In this document: piece after piece, positions 1 to 9,559 of the stretch
How positions within the stretch are numbered: the stretch's first letter is position 1
Layout of the letters: each line of letters begins with the position of its first letter
Origin: Hydractinia symbiolongicarpus
Taxonomy: Eukaryota; Cnidaria; Hydrozoa; Anthoathecata; Hydractiniidae
DNA: 60,000 nt
Assembly (NCBI RefSeq): GCF_029227915.1
Contig: NC_079881.1
Span: 21,801,501 to 21,861,500 of the forward strand
Direction: 5' to 3'
Program-made: the position numbers and the translations under genes
Notes under the pieces: generated by a model
Databases searched by the model: none
What the model was told of the DNA's origin: nothing
Seen by the model: the letters and a program-made list of their open reading frames with translations, nothing else

Positions 1-53
1 ATCCAAATAAAAACAACATTCAACACTTCTAATGTCTTTGTCATTTTTGTTGG
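1..53 (-). CDS. Cav3: Cav3 exon 12 (partial): repeat II S1-S2
   Basis: After the acceptor TTTTAG at 54-59 the frame reads [17 protein letters not shown] to the window edge, matching the S1-S2 loop and start of S2 of repeat II. Phase continues from exon 11. The exon is cut by the end of the window. Confidence 0.85.
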
Positions 54-3000
54 CTAAAACAAATGAAAATAAAATAAATAGGAACGAAGGAAGGAAGATA
101 TATAGGATGGTATTACAAGATTTGAAAGGCGATCTTTAAGGTGATGGAAAATGTGCTAAGTATTATGTAAGAAGAGTTATGAACTTCACTAAATGAGATA
201 TTTATATTGTTGCTGTTGATGTCAATTAACTTTTTATCTTTGCAACTACGTCATAGAGCCCAGAATTCTTTCCAATTAAAAAAAATGTTCAAGACAAAGA
301 TAGAGAAATTCGATTTTGTATTAATGTATAATCTTGGCCTTGCCTATATTTATAACTTGATGCTGTTATTAGATTCTGTCCTGAAAATAAACTTGACAAT
401 ATCAAAGAAATATTATAGAAGTTAGCATGCTGGCGTACCTGGTTATGATGCTCAACAGCCATGCACAATGTGTTCAGAATAATCACCAACATTATAAAGA
501 GAGAAGCCTTTGAACTTTCAGATATTCTTTTGCAGAAGGAGCGAAATTTTTGCAAGTTTGTTTGTTCAACTGAGACATAGTATTTATCACAGTTTTGCAA
601 GTCAAACATGGAGCCATAGCAAAATTCACTGCTGCTTTCAAAATCAGTGTCAGCATTGCTCATTCTGGACAGTTTTCTCGTGCAAGATTTGAGAGTTGAA
701 GTGCTTGCATGTTGTGATTTAGATGTGAAATCAGTACCTATATAAAAAAATATTAATTTAGACTTAAAAACAGGAGACACGGTTCCTTCTTTCACAGAAC
801 AGCTTACAGATACTTTGAAGGGATAAATAGTACTGGACCTTGAATAATTACAAACTTCTGTAACTAAAAAATGACGATTTTTATCAAAGGTTGCAACGGA
901 GGTAAGAAATTAATAAAGGAACTAAAGAAAGGAAAATTTTACTATCACAATTTGTAAGAAAGAGATAGAAATAGTCTTTTTTTGACATTTTTGAATTAAT
1001 ATGTGTCGCGAATTTACTAAAAGAAAACAAGATCAGTAAAAAATACTTATTCGCATCACTTTTGTATGATACCACGCCTTTATGACTTAGTAACCGTAAC
1101 TGAATGACATCGGGCCTTTATGACTTGGTAACGGTAACTGAATGAAACCGGACCTTTGTGACTTAGTAACGGTAACTTAATGATACCGGGCCCTTTATGA
1201 CTTGATCTTGACTTAAATGATCACGAAATCATCACTTTAGAAGTAAATAAATTACCTAAGTATGAGTTGGTGTGTAGGAAACTACCATTTGACGAATTAA
1301 TTTTTAAGGACAACGACGTCTGTGAGATGATCGAATTACAACTAGATCTGTTTACTTTCACTTCAGACACAGATTCTGCATGAACTGAAATGGTATTGGA
1401 CGTCATGCTTGTTGATCTAACTTTATGGTTTGGAGTAAGGTAATTCTTTCCAGGTGTATTTTCTTTGTTCTTTGGGTACATAAAGTTGTTATTCTCAGAT
1501 GGAACATCAATCATACCATTTTGAATTGAGACAACATCGCCGCCCTGATTGTTTTTATTGTGAACACTTAAAGGAAAGCTGACTAAAGTTGGAAAAGAAT
1601 CAGGACAAGACATACTTCTACCACGTTGAGGTTTTTCTGATTTTGGTGAAGAAGCTAGAAAATGAGATCAATGTTTCAAAATTAAATCACTGCAATTTTG
1701 GCCATCGTTATATATACCATTATGGTTTTTAATCTTAAAACTCTAACGTAGAGTCGGCAGTAGGTATTATCATCATATCAAGACATTGACTGTTCGTGAA
1801 TAAGTTCTACGGCCTGTTTGCATATTCAACTTTGGTATTATATAGAAATGATCAAACGGCTTACCGCCATCGTCGCTGATAAACGAGATTTGAATATTTG
1901 GAGGCTTTAACGCAGGCGTAGAATCTTCATCAGAGTTTAGATGTGATTTGCACTGATCACAATAGGATGGTCTTTGGTGAAGATGGACATGTTGATGGAT
2001 ATAATGCACGCTTCGAAACTAAAGAGTTATAAGAGCAATCTCACAGCAATTAATTCAGTATGATTTGGTATTTAAATTGATGTTGTTAGTCTTTTTTATC
2101 TTGATTTATTTTTTTAATTCCTTTTAAATTCTAGTAGCTATTGCTAGTGCAGTGGAAAATTACCTTAATGATTGTGTAAGATGATTTAAATGTATAAAGT
2201 GAATGTATTTTTATGCGTATATAGCGACATTTTCTGTTGCTTGTTGCTCATTAAGTAGTGGTAAGAAAAACTGGGAATTGTTTTTACATCAATTTATGAA
2301 GACTAGACATTTTTTAACTTCCCTGTTCCTGACTAGATACAACAAAAAAACAACAACTAGAGAAATAGTCCAATTAGTGCATGTTTTCCGAATTCGTTAT
2401 TATGATGTGGAGAAGACTGGTCAGTATAAGTCAAAAACACATATCATACTTGTCTATGTTAGAATTAAACAAGAAAAGCCAATAACAAGCTTTCTTGCTA
2501 TATCAGTTTTGCTTATCAAATAAGAGTTAAGTTGTTGATACAAGCAAAAGCTGCTTCTACTCACGCTGTTGGTGAAACAACGACATTGTCTTAACCACTG
2601 CCACACGTTTCGCAGATCAGAATACAAAGATAGTTGTGAGCTGGTCATCATACGTTGTTGTTTCATCAAACGAGTTTCTCTTCGCTTTGTTTCTGAGAAC
2701 TGCATAGTAATAACAACAAGTGCCAAATTCACCAAAAAGAAAGATCCAATCTAGGTGGTAAAACAATGACGTGCTATAAACTTCAAAATGATGACGAATA
2801 GGTGATTAATAAGCTTAATATGCTGGTGAGATTCACTCTAACATGTGATTTGTCAAATTATATTGCCAAAAGGAACAGAAATTAAATTAACTTGTCTATT
2901 GGCAATTCGTTAATTTCTGTCGGATAAACTCACAGCGCTTCATATAACGTGGCGGGGAGTGGAGATAAAACTTTGTAAAAGCGAATGTGCTAACTACTAA

Positions 3001-6000
3001 ATCTCCTTAATTTCAGTCCGATCAGTCGAATCGCTACATTGTGCTAAAGAAGGCCGAAATAGCCATGCACGGGTGCATGATAGTATAAAAGAGTTTCTTT
3101 GCATGAAACAAAGACATCCGTCATAAATATATGTCACATTGCAACCTCACTTAAATAAAGACTCCAGAAACAGCATGTTCGATTATATTGTATATGATAA
3201 GAATTTGATCTTTTTTTCTTTTTATTTGGATGTTGCTTGATCGTAACATTTTTTACTATTTCTATTCTTTGTTTTAGACTAATTTTTAAAGCTTAGTTTA
3301 AAAATATTTGTAACAAAAATATGTGTAACAAAGAAACTTTTATTCACTTTATTATCTTCTATATTTACAGAAGCATTTTGTATGTTTGTCTGATGGTACG
3401 GGAACACGAAGTATTTGTGCATAAAATTACAAAGAAGACATAAGGCAAACAATCAGTATGTTTTACAATACGAGATTCTCTCTCCATGACTAAACGTTTT
3501 TCACAAATCTTATGTACTTATCTATTGCTGATCTATTACCTTTTGTTTCAGCCCATCAGGCAAATCCTGTCTACTCAGTGGAAAACGATATCAAATTAAA
3601 ATAAGTACTTACAATTATAAGGGTGACAAAATATATCCATGTCCAAAAACTATACGCATCTTGAATCAAGTACATCAAATCGCTCCAACCTTCCAACGTG
3701 ACAACCTTTAAAAAGCAAAGTTGAAATGTCACCGTCCTCATCTACTTTATATAAACGCAAAACAGCACGACTAAAATTGCAAAGAAATTTCGGAACAGCG
3801 GCATTGACAGTTCTGTTATAATTAACTGCCCCTCCCCCTTTTTCCCTTCCCCCCCTCCCTCCCCACCCCTCAAATAAACACCACCACCACCACCACCACC
3901 ACCAACAACAACATTTTTTATGATTGATAAGTGTACCAACTGCTATTGCAATAATATCGCATATTTAACATTTTTTGACCTAGAAACTACGAGCCTATGT
4001 TCAGAAATCCATTAAGAGATTTCTAGAATAAACAAGCGCGGTAAATTTTACAGAACTTCTGGAATTATACCACTGCGGAGTTTCTTATAAGGAATCCTGG
4101 GAAAGAATGTCACAGAGCCAACGGAACCTGGATGCCGCCAGGGAATTGGCGAGGGCTCTATCCATTTTCCAGACATAATTAATATAGCTGGAAATAATGC
4201 TTTCACTATTCTAACACATTTTATTTAAGAGCGTTTTAGCCAATCTGACATTCTAAAATTTCAGAAATTTTCAAAGGCAGCCCCAATCGCAAAAACGTTA
4301 GACCACTTAAAGTTTTAACATATGTTGGTACATAAACATTGCAGTTACTACAACTAGCTGTAGTACCAACATAATCATTGTAGTCACTATAATTAGCTGT
4401 TGTACTAACGTTTTCATTATAGCCGCTACAACTAGCTGTAGTACCAACATAATCATTGTAGTCACTACAATTAGCTGTTATACTAACGTTTTCATTATAG
4501 CCGCTACAACTAGCTGTTGTACCAACGTGTATGGCTTCAACAAATAATGCAGTAAACACAATGAATTAATGACAAAAATTATTCCAAAATTCTTACTTGA
4601 TAAATAAACACAAAGGCCATTGCGATATTGTCAAATGATATGCTACCATAATAGGGATTAGGTCCTTCTTGTTTGCAAGTCCTGTAGTACCGGTGTGCAT
4701 CCAAACATGTCGTATTTGTAGCATTATTATAGATACTGTGCGTTTTGTAATGTGCCTAAAAGTAAATTTGTTTATAGTTTAGTTTTAATTTATTTTGAGT
4801 ATCCATGACTATATATTAAACAAACGTGTAAAGTAATTTACAAGCAAATAAACTGTTACCTAAGGTTTAAACTTCATTAAAAATTAAAAAGCTATAGATG
4901 ATTCAGTTCTAGTTTTGTTCTAATCGAATGATTTTGAATTTAGATCTAGATGTAAATGTATTCTTTGATCCGCCTTCTATTTTTCTGTCATATTTTTATT
5001 TTATTTTTTTAATCTTTAAAGCACATCCATCATCCTTATTTTGCTGTTGACCATCTTTAAACTTATTGTCAGCAAAAATAAAAGAACCACTTTGATTGGT
5101 CATTTATTTCTCAGCGTTCGAAAATCCTTGGCGCGAAAGTTTTAAATATTTAATTTGCACGCCGAGCGTTTCATCCACTGCTGTTTGTTCCATTTGTGCT
5201 TAACTTAGAAACATTACGACATCAAAATATATTTTGTGCTACCAATCCGCCCGTATGTTTAGATTTCGTTAAATGAAAATCAGACTATAGCTAACATAGA
5301 GTAACATAGAGAAGAAAAATCAAAAAACAAACGAAATACCTGACAAAGATTGTAGTCATATTTACTGGGAACATCATTGCAAGATCTTGTTCCATGATCT
5401 TGTTCAAGATGGCAAATGAAATCGATTGATGCCGCAGGTAGGAAATAGGCTGGATACGCAACACTGAAACCAAAAGAGGTCGTACATTGGTGGTTTGTCA
5501 TGTGTTATTAAAATTATTCCACATATGCCAAACAAGAAATACATTGATATAACGCACATCAGAAGATAATCAGAAGATAATCAGAAGAACGCATAAAGCA
5601 ACGATATATTGGTAACGATAAAGTCCTTTGTAAGTAAGTACCTCATTTTACGTAAAAACATCAGAACGAAGATATCTCGTTTGAGAATTAAAAAAGACAA
5701 TTTCACTATTGATCAAACCATTTTAACAATACGTAGAAGTTCTTCTTACCTGTTGTTCGTCTTGTTAAAATCTTCTTCTGACATGAAGCACCTATTTCTT
5801 AGTTTTCCTTGAAACATTTGAACACCCATGATACCAAAACACGAAAAGACAAGAAAAGCAAGTATCAAAACGTTCGCTAGCATTGGAACAGTGTCCATAA
5901 GAAGGGTTACCAGAATACGGATACCTATATAAATATAAAAAATCGAAATAACATAGCGGAATTGGCGTTTTATGTCGTAACAGAACTGAAAAAAAACGTA

Positions 6001-9000
6001 TTGTTCGAAGGCTCAACTTGGTACGATATCTGAAAGAAATAAAATTCTGGAATTAAAAAAAAATACAAAGAGGAAATTCGCAATCTGTTAATCCCAGCAG
6101 TGCTTCTGTTATAGTATGCTATTGTGGCTAAATATTTTTCCCCAAAACAGGGGAAGATTATTAGTGCCCATGTCCCCAGGATAGCAAGCATTGTGTATAA
6201 TATAACAGATCTTTAGAATCTTATTTTTCAGGAAGGAAAGAAGGCTATTATTGTAGCAATGCTGGCTGAATTACAGCTTGATTTTTAAACTCACCTTCAT
6301 GTTATCTATATTATAATACTCGTATACGTCTGTCTTTCACACAAAATATTACCGCAAGTAGCGAGACGAACGCGATGCGGTATAAAAAAGAAGGGCGAAC
6401 TTGTGAATTTTTCCACGGCCCACTAACTAATCTTATCAAATATCCGCGCGAATGAAGAAAAAGATATTAAATTAATTTTTCGCCTTGTGTTTGTGTCCAG
6501 TTCGCTTATAATAATATATTTGTAATTAACCAATGAGATTGAAGAATTAAGTTGAAGAAGAGACTCTCCCCTATAATGCTAATCATAAATTTGTGTGAAA
6601 AGTACTTTCAGGAGCACCACAAAACTTTTGGAAAAAATCTAGAAGCTTCTTTCATTACTGTAAAGATTCCATCTTTAAAGTAATCCACTAGACTCAAAAA
6701 AACTTTTGGTTCGCAAAGTTGTAACTTAATTATAATTTTGCGTTTAACTTTTATAATTACTAATTACTTTTAAACTGTGTTTATCTACAATGTAAGATAT
6801 TATATATACGCTTTTAGCACTGAGGATGATTTAACTTCGAAAAGCTGCTGCATGATTTTAAACAATAGTTGTTTCAATTTTAATCCTTGCTTTTGAAACT
6901 TCTCATAATGGTATTCGTGAATGTACTTCTAACTTACAAAAGGGTTTCTTTTCATCAACAACTATAGTCTTAAAAAACTTTAAAGACATTTCCGATAAGA
7001 TAGCTACGAATTTTCAACGTTAAAGGGACTACGGAATGGCTGTTGGTTTTCGACTTTAATGGCTTACACGAAAGTCGAGCTGATGGCGGCGAAAAACAAA
7101 CTGGCTATGTTTCCAATATGTGTGTAATTTACAGACTCGAACATATAGATATATTTAGAATTTTTATCTTCCCCAGCCTTGGTCATGTTTTCATCCAGAA
7201 TGAGTCTCGCTGAAATATTTCTTTGTAATATACTTTTCGAAGAAAAATATTGAACCAGCGAGCAAAGTGCTGGTCTGTTTATTGCGTAAAACGCGTTTGC
7301 CGGATTTTTCATATGTGCGCGAGATATACGGAATGTGAGGAGTTTAACCGGTTCGGTTTAATAATCAACGACTTACTTGGAACACGATTGATGGCTCTAA
7401 GTGGTCGAAGAACTCTTCCTAAGCGAACTATCGTGAGAAAGCTTCCACGATGGCTTACACTCATGTCAACAATTCTAAAATAACGTAAACATATAGGTCT
7501 ATGGAGAAGTTGGTTTTAGATTATGAGATATACATCATTCTTTAGCTTTCTTTAGCTCTATTTTGATACGTGTGTAATTTTCAAGTTTTATCCAATCTCA
7601 CTAAAACAGGTTTTAATTGATTATTTTCACGACGAAATTCGTTCAAATGTAGCACATATACATGTAACTTTATAACTAAGCTGAAATAACGCATAACCGA
7701 ATGAACGTTTTAAGAGGGATACAAATATTTCATTTATTCCTTGCTTTATTTTTCAAATAAAACAGTCATGTCATCTGAAACGAATTGAAAAGCCAAGGTG
7801 ATCACAAATGGTTTTGGCAATTTAGCAGTCAGAAACAAAGAACACAGTTCCTAGCCTAATCTGGACAAAAAGGATATTGTATGCTAGTCTTGATGTCACT
7901 TTGATAATAGGAAGATTATGTCTTGAAGATGTTTTTTCCGAAGTGAAAAGCAGACAGGATTAAATTTCTTACCCAGTGATGACAATTAGAAAATCAAGGA
8001 TGTTCCATTTATCTCTTAAATATCCTCTTCTTCCGCAAATTCCCAAAGCTGTCATTTTAACTAACATTTCTACTACAAAGAAGGCAAATACGAAATATTC
8101 TAATTTTTCCAATACTTGGCATAGCTGCGTCTGACAATGGCGATCAAGTGGATTGTACAACGCCAACATGATGCAATTGGAGATGATAACAAAAATCACA
8201 ATACGTTCGAACCATCTGTAAAGAGAATTTAAAAATCATACAAAGGCAATGTTATTTTATTAACAACAACAAAAAAAATGTAAGTACAGCGTCCATATTA
8301 TAAAATTGAAGCACTCTCCTTTTTATGTGTTCAAGGGCCATCGAGGAGGCAACTAGACTATAATAAAAGAGAAACGAGTCTTCTTAAAGTTGTTCCGTGC
8401 ATTATTTTTTTATGGGAAGTTTTATCTCTTTAAACACATTCGAAATATTTCTGTAACAAAACCTTTCATTCGCCTCTTTTTACTGTTTGAGAATACTTAA
8501 AGTTGTCCAACGGAACACGTAATAAACATTCTTAATCCTCCAAATGGATCGTATATATATAAAACTAAAGTAATTAAAAAAGATTGAACCATGCTTTTCT
8601 GAAAAAATTACCTCATTAAAAACAAAACTACAATCAGTTGGATTTAATCATGAATGAATATCAAAATATACAGGAAGAAATAAAACGTATAGTAGAATAG
8701 TCTTCCTCAAGACAAAACAAAAACAAAACAAAGAAGGAGGAGGAAGAAATCATTAAAAAAATAAAAGAAATAACCTGAACCCCTTCCCTAATAAAAACAA
8801 GAAACAAAAAAGACAAAAACAAAAAAGAAATAAACAACCACATCCCAAAACAGCAAAACAAACAACAACAAAAACAACATCAAAAACAACATCAAAAACA
8901 ACATCAAAAACAAAAACAAAAAAACAGAACAAAAAATTATACCTCCATTTGACAAACTCGATTAAACGTTTTCTTACAGCATTGTCAACTGGAAGAAAGA

Positions 9001-9022
9001 ACCAGGAAAAATCTTCAGCCAT
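1..9022 (-). CDS. Cav3: T-type voltage-gated calcium channel alpha-1 subunit (Cav3-like), 5' part, 12 exons
   Basis: Pore-forming subunit of a low-voltage-activated calcium channel of the plasma membrane. Twelve exons (8943-9022, 7973-8215, 7377-7474, 5750-5924, 5340-5463, 4597-4755, 3613-3705, 2565-2750, 1865-2018, 1256-1654, 439-737, 1-53) all have GT-AG borders and compatible phases, giving about 687 codons before the window edge. Seen in order: short N-terminus, repeat I S1-S3, an S4 with regularly spaced arginines ([15 protein letters not shown]), S5, a Cys-rich extracellular loop, the pore motif TLEGW, S6 followed by QFSETKRRE, a long I-II linker, and repeat II S1. The S4 wording, the TLEGW pore glutamate and the post-S6 motif are typical of Cav3 rather than Cav1, Cav2 or Nav channels. 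Repeats II (rest), III and IV must lie to the left of base 1. The family is certain; the subtype within Cav3 is not meaningful outside vertebrates. Confidence 0.93.
439..737 (-). CDS. Cav3: Cav3 exon 11: distal linker and repeat II S1
   Basis: Starts [16 protein letters not shown] and reaches [20 protein letters not shown] and [14 protein letters not shown], the S1 helix of repeat II. Acceptor TATATAG, donor CAG|GTACGC, ending in phase 0. Confidence 0.91.
1075..1205. repeat. 38-bp minisatellite, about 3.4 copies
   Basis: Copies of a unit starting CCTTTATGACTTAGTAACGG begin at about 1077, 1115, 1153 and 1192. It lies in the Cav3 intron between exons 10 and 11, less than 60 bp from the exon 10 donor. 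Confidence 0.85.
1256..1654 (-). CDS. Cav3: Cav3 exon 10: I-II linker, low-conservation part
   Basis: 133 codons rich in Ser, Asn and Thr with no recognised domain, beginning after TTTTCTAG and ending at the donor TTAG|GTAATT. Phase agrees on both sides. As expected for a channel linker, sequence identity to known proteins is not apparent; possible phosphorylation targets only. Confidence 0.75.
1865..2018 (-). CDS. Cav3: Cav3 exon 9: I-II linker, His/Cys-containing part
   Basis: Begins [20 protein letters not shown] and contains six histidines close to CDQC. The donor G|GTAAGC at 1859-1865 was chosen over reading further because only it gives the one-base phase that exon 10 needs. Some vertebrate Cav3 linkers are also His-rich; a metal-binding role is speculation. 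Confidence 0.75.
2565..2750 (-). CDS. Cav3: Cav3 exon 8: end of S6 and proximal I-II linker (gating-brake region)
   Basis: Encodes [20 protein letters not shown] and then [14 protein letters not shown], with a second amphipathic stretch [14 protein letters not shown]. In Cav3 channels the helix-loop-helix just after S6 is the gating brake that keeps the channel closed at rest; the position and helical character fit. Confidence 0.92.
3613..3705 (-). CDS. Cav3: Cav3 exon 7: repeat I selectivity filter and start of S6
   Basis: 31 codons beginning [20 protein letters not shown]. The glutamate of TLEGW (codon at 3691-3693) is the repeat I selectivity-filter residue; Cav3 filters are EEDD across the four repeats, but only this one is in the window. 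Confidence 0.94.
3825..3912. repeat. Pyrimidine-rich tract followed by (CAC)n
   Basis: A run of C and T (CCCTCCCTCCCCACCCC) passes into about nine CAC/CCA triplets and then CAACAACAA. It is in the Cav3 intron between exons 6 and 7. Short glycine-rich open frames on the other strand are by-products of the repeat. Confidence 0.85.
4340..4530. repeat. 78-bp minisatellite, about 2.4 copies, each of two half-units
   Basis: AGCTGTAGTACCAACATAAT recurs at 4356 and 4434, and a diverged copy starts at 4512. Each unit contains two related halves (GTAGTACCAAC and GTTGTACTAAC). It is intronic in Cav3. The unit length is a multiple of three, so it yields a repetitive open frame that is not believed to be coding. 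Confidence 0.85.
4597..4755 (-). CDS. Cav3: Cav3 exon 6: extracellular loop leading to the pore helix
   Basis: 53 codons from [19 protein letters not shown] through a second Cys ([12 protein letters not shown]) to [16 protein letters not shown], which matches the FDNIGYAWIAIFQ region before the pore of Cav3. Contains N-glycosylation sequons (NAT, NTT). Bounded by TTTTAG and GTAAGA; phase 0 at both ends. Confidence 0.9.
5340..5463 (-). CDS. Cav3: Cav3 exon 5: extracellular S5-pore loop
   Basis: Encodes [20 protein letters not shown] and continues through two further cysteines to KYDYNLCQ. Cav3 channels carry a long Cys-rich loop here. The sequence itself is little conserved, but phase on both sides and Cys spacing support the exon. 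Confidence 0.82.
5750..5924 (-). CDS. Cav3: Cav3 exon 4: repeat I S5 and start of pore loop
   Basis: Encodes [19 protein letters not shown] and a hydrophobic S5 ending [16 protein letters not shown], a close fit to Cav3 S5. The first two bases complete a Ser codon begun in exon 3; the donor is AG|GTAAGA. Separated from exon 3 by the longest intron of the region (about 1.45 kb). Confidence 0.93.
6308..6334. repeat. Dispersed short repeat, copy 1
   Basis: ATTATAATACTCGTATACGT followed by CTGTC is shared with 19504-19530, with one base different. A partial copy (AAAATACTCGTATAATAA) is near 31881. Probably an end or fragment of a dispersed element; this copy is in Cav3 intron 3. Confidence 0.55.
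7377..7474 (-). CDS. Cav3: Cav3 exon 3: repeat I S4 voltage sensor
   Basis: 98 bp encoding [10 protein letters not shown] and then [20 protein letters not shown]. Positive residues recur every third position as in all voltage sensors. Bounded by TTATTTTAG and GTAAGT. Confidence 0.93.
7973..8215 (-). CDS. Cav3: Cav3 exon 2: repeat I S1-S3
   Basis: Encodes [17 protein letters not shown] (S1), a short S1-S2 loop with two cysteines, [14 protein letters not shown] (S2) and [12 protein letters not shown] (S3). The acceptor follows CTCTTTACAG and the donor is G|GTAAGA. The acidic residues in S2 and S3 that stabilise the voltage sensor (VEM, LDF) are present. Confidence 0.92.
8872..8920. repeat. Short (AACATCAAAAAC)n tandem repeat
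   Basis: About four copies of a 12-bp unit AACAACATCAAA in Cav3 intron 1, beginning about 25 bp inside the exon 1 donor and within a longer A/C-rich stretch from about 8700. Confidence 0.8.
8943..9022 (-). CDS. Cav3: Cav3 exon 1: start codon and N-terminus
   Basis: Begins [14 protein letters not shown]. The ATG has an A at -3 and a G at +4, and an in-frame TGA lies 24 bases upstream, so this is the first possible Met in this exon. The donor AG|GTATAA leaves two bases that join exon 2 to give the WFER entry to S1. The N-terminus is much shorter than in vertebrate Cav3 proteins. A non-coding 5' exon further upstream cannot be excluded. Confidence 0.85.
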
Positions 9023-9286
9023 TGTTTCTTCCTGATGTATGAATCATTCACATACAAGCGTCAACATTAAAAAAGGTTTCAAAATGTTATATATACTTCA
9101 ACTTTTTCTGTTTTTATTATTTATTACTCTTATCTACTACTTTCCGTATTCCTGGCACTGATTTCTATCCATTTGGTATGCGGTTGTGATATTTGTTGCA
9201 TAATTATACTAAAAAAAATATGCAAAAAGTTACACATGACGGACAATAACAGCAGTACTTCGAACTAAAAAGATTTTAAAATTGAA

Positions 9287-9546
9287 AAGAAGAAGAAGAA
9301 GAAGAAGAAGAAGAAGAAGAAGAAGAAGAAGAAGAAGAAGAAGAAGAAGAAGAAGAAGAAGAAGAAGAAGAAGAAGAAGAAGAAGAAGAAGAAGAAGAAG
9401 AAGAAGAAGAAGAAGAAGAAGAAGAAGAAGAAGAAGAAGAAGAAGAAGAAGAAGAAGAAGAAGAAGAAGAAGAAGAAGAAGAAGAAGAAAAAGAAGAAGA
9501 AGAAGAAGAAGAAGAAGAAGAAGAAGAAGAAGAAGAAGAAGAAGAA
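9287..9546. repeat. (GAA)n microsatellite, about 86 triplets
   Basis: 260 bp of almost uninterrupted GAA/TTC with one A-for-G change at 9490. The nearest edge is 265 bp upstream of the Cav3 start codon, with TTC on the sense strand of that gene. Pure purine-pyrimidine tracts of this length can form triplex DNA. The poly-Phe, poly-Ser and poly-Arg frames across it are artefacts. Confidence 0.97.
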
Positions 9547-9559
9547 TGAGGAAACAAGA

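Noticed and set aside
4236-4559. 107-codon repetitive frame on the minus strand
   Set aside because: It lies wholly inside the Cav3 intron between exons 6 and 7 and exists because the 78-bp minisatellite unit is a multiple of three.
7064-7312. 82-codon minus-strand frame inside the channel gene
   Set aside because: It falls in intron 3; exon 3 joins exon 4 in phase without it and the sequence does not fit any channel segment.
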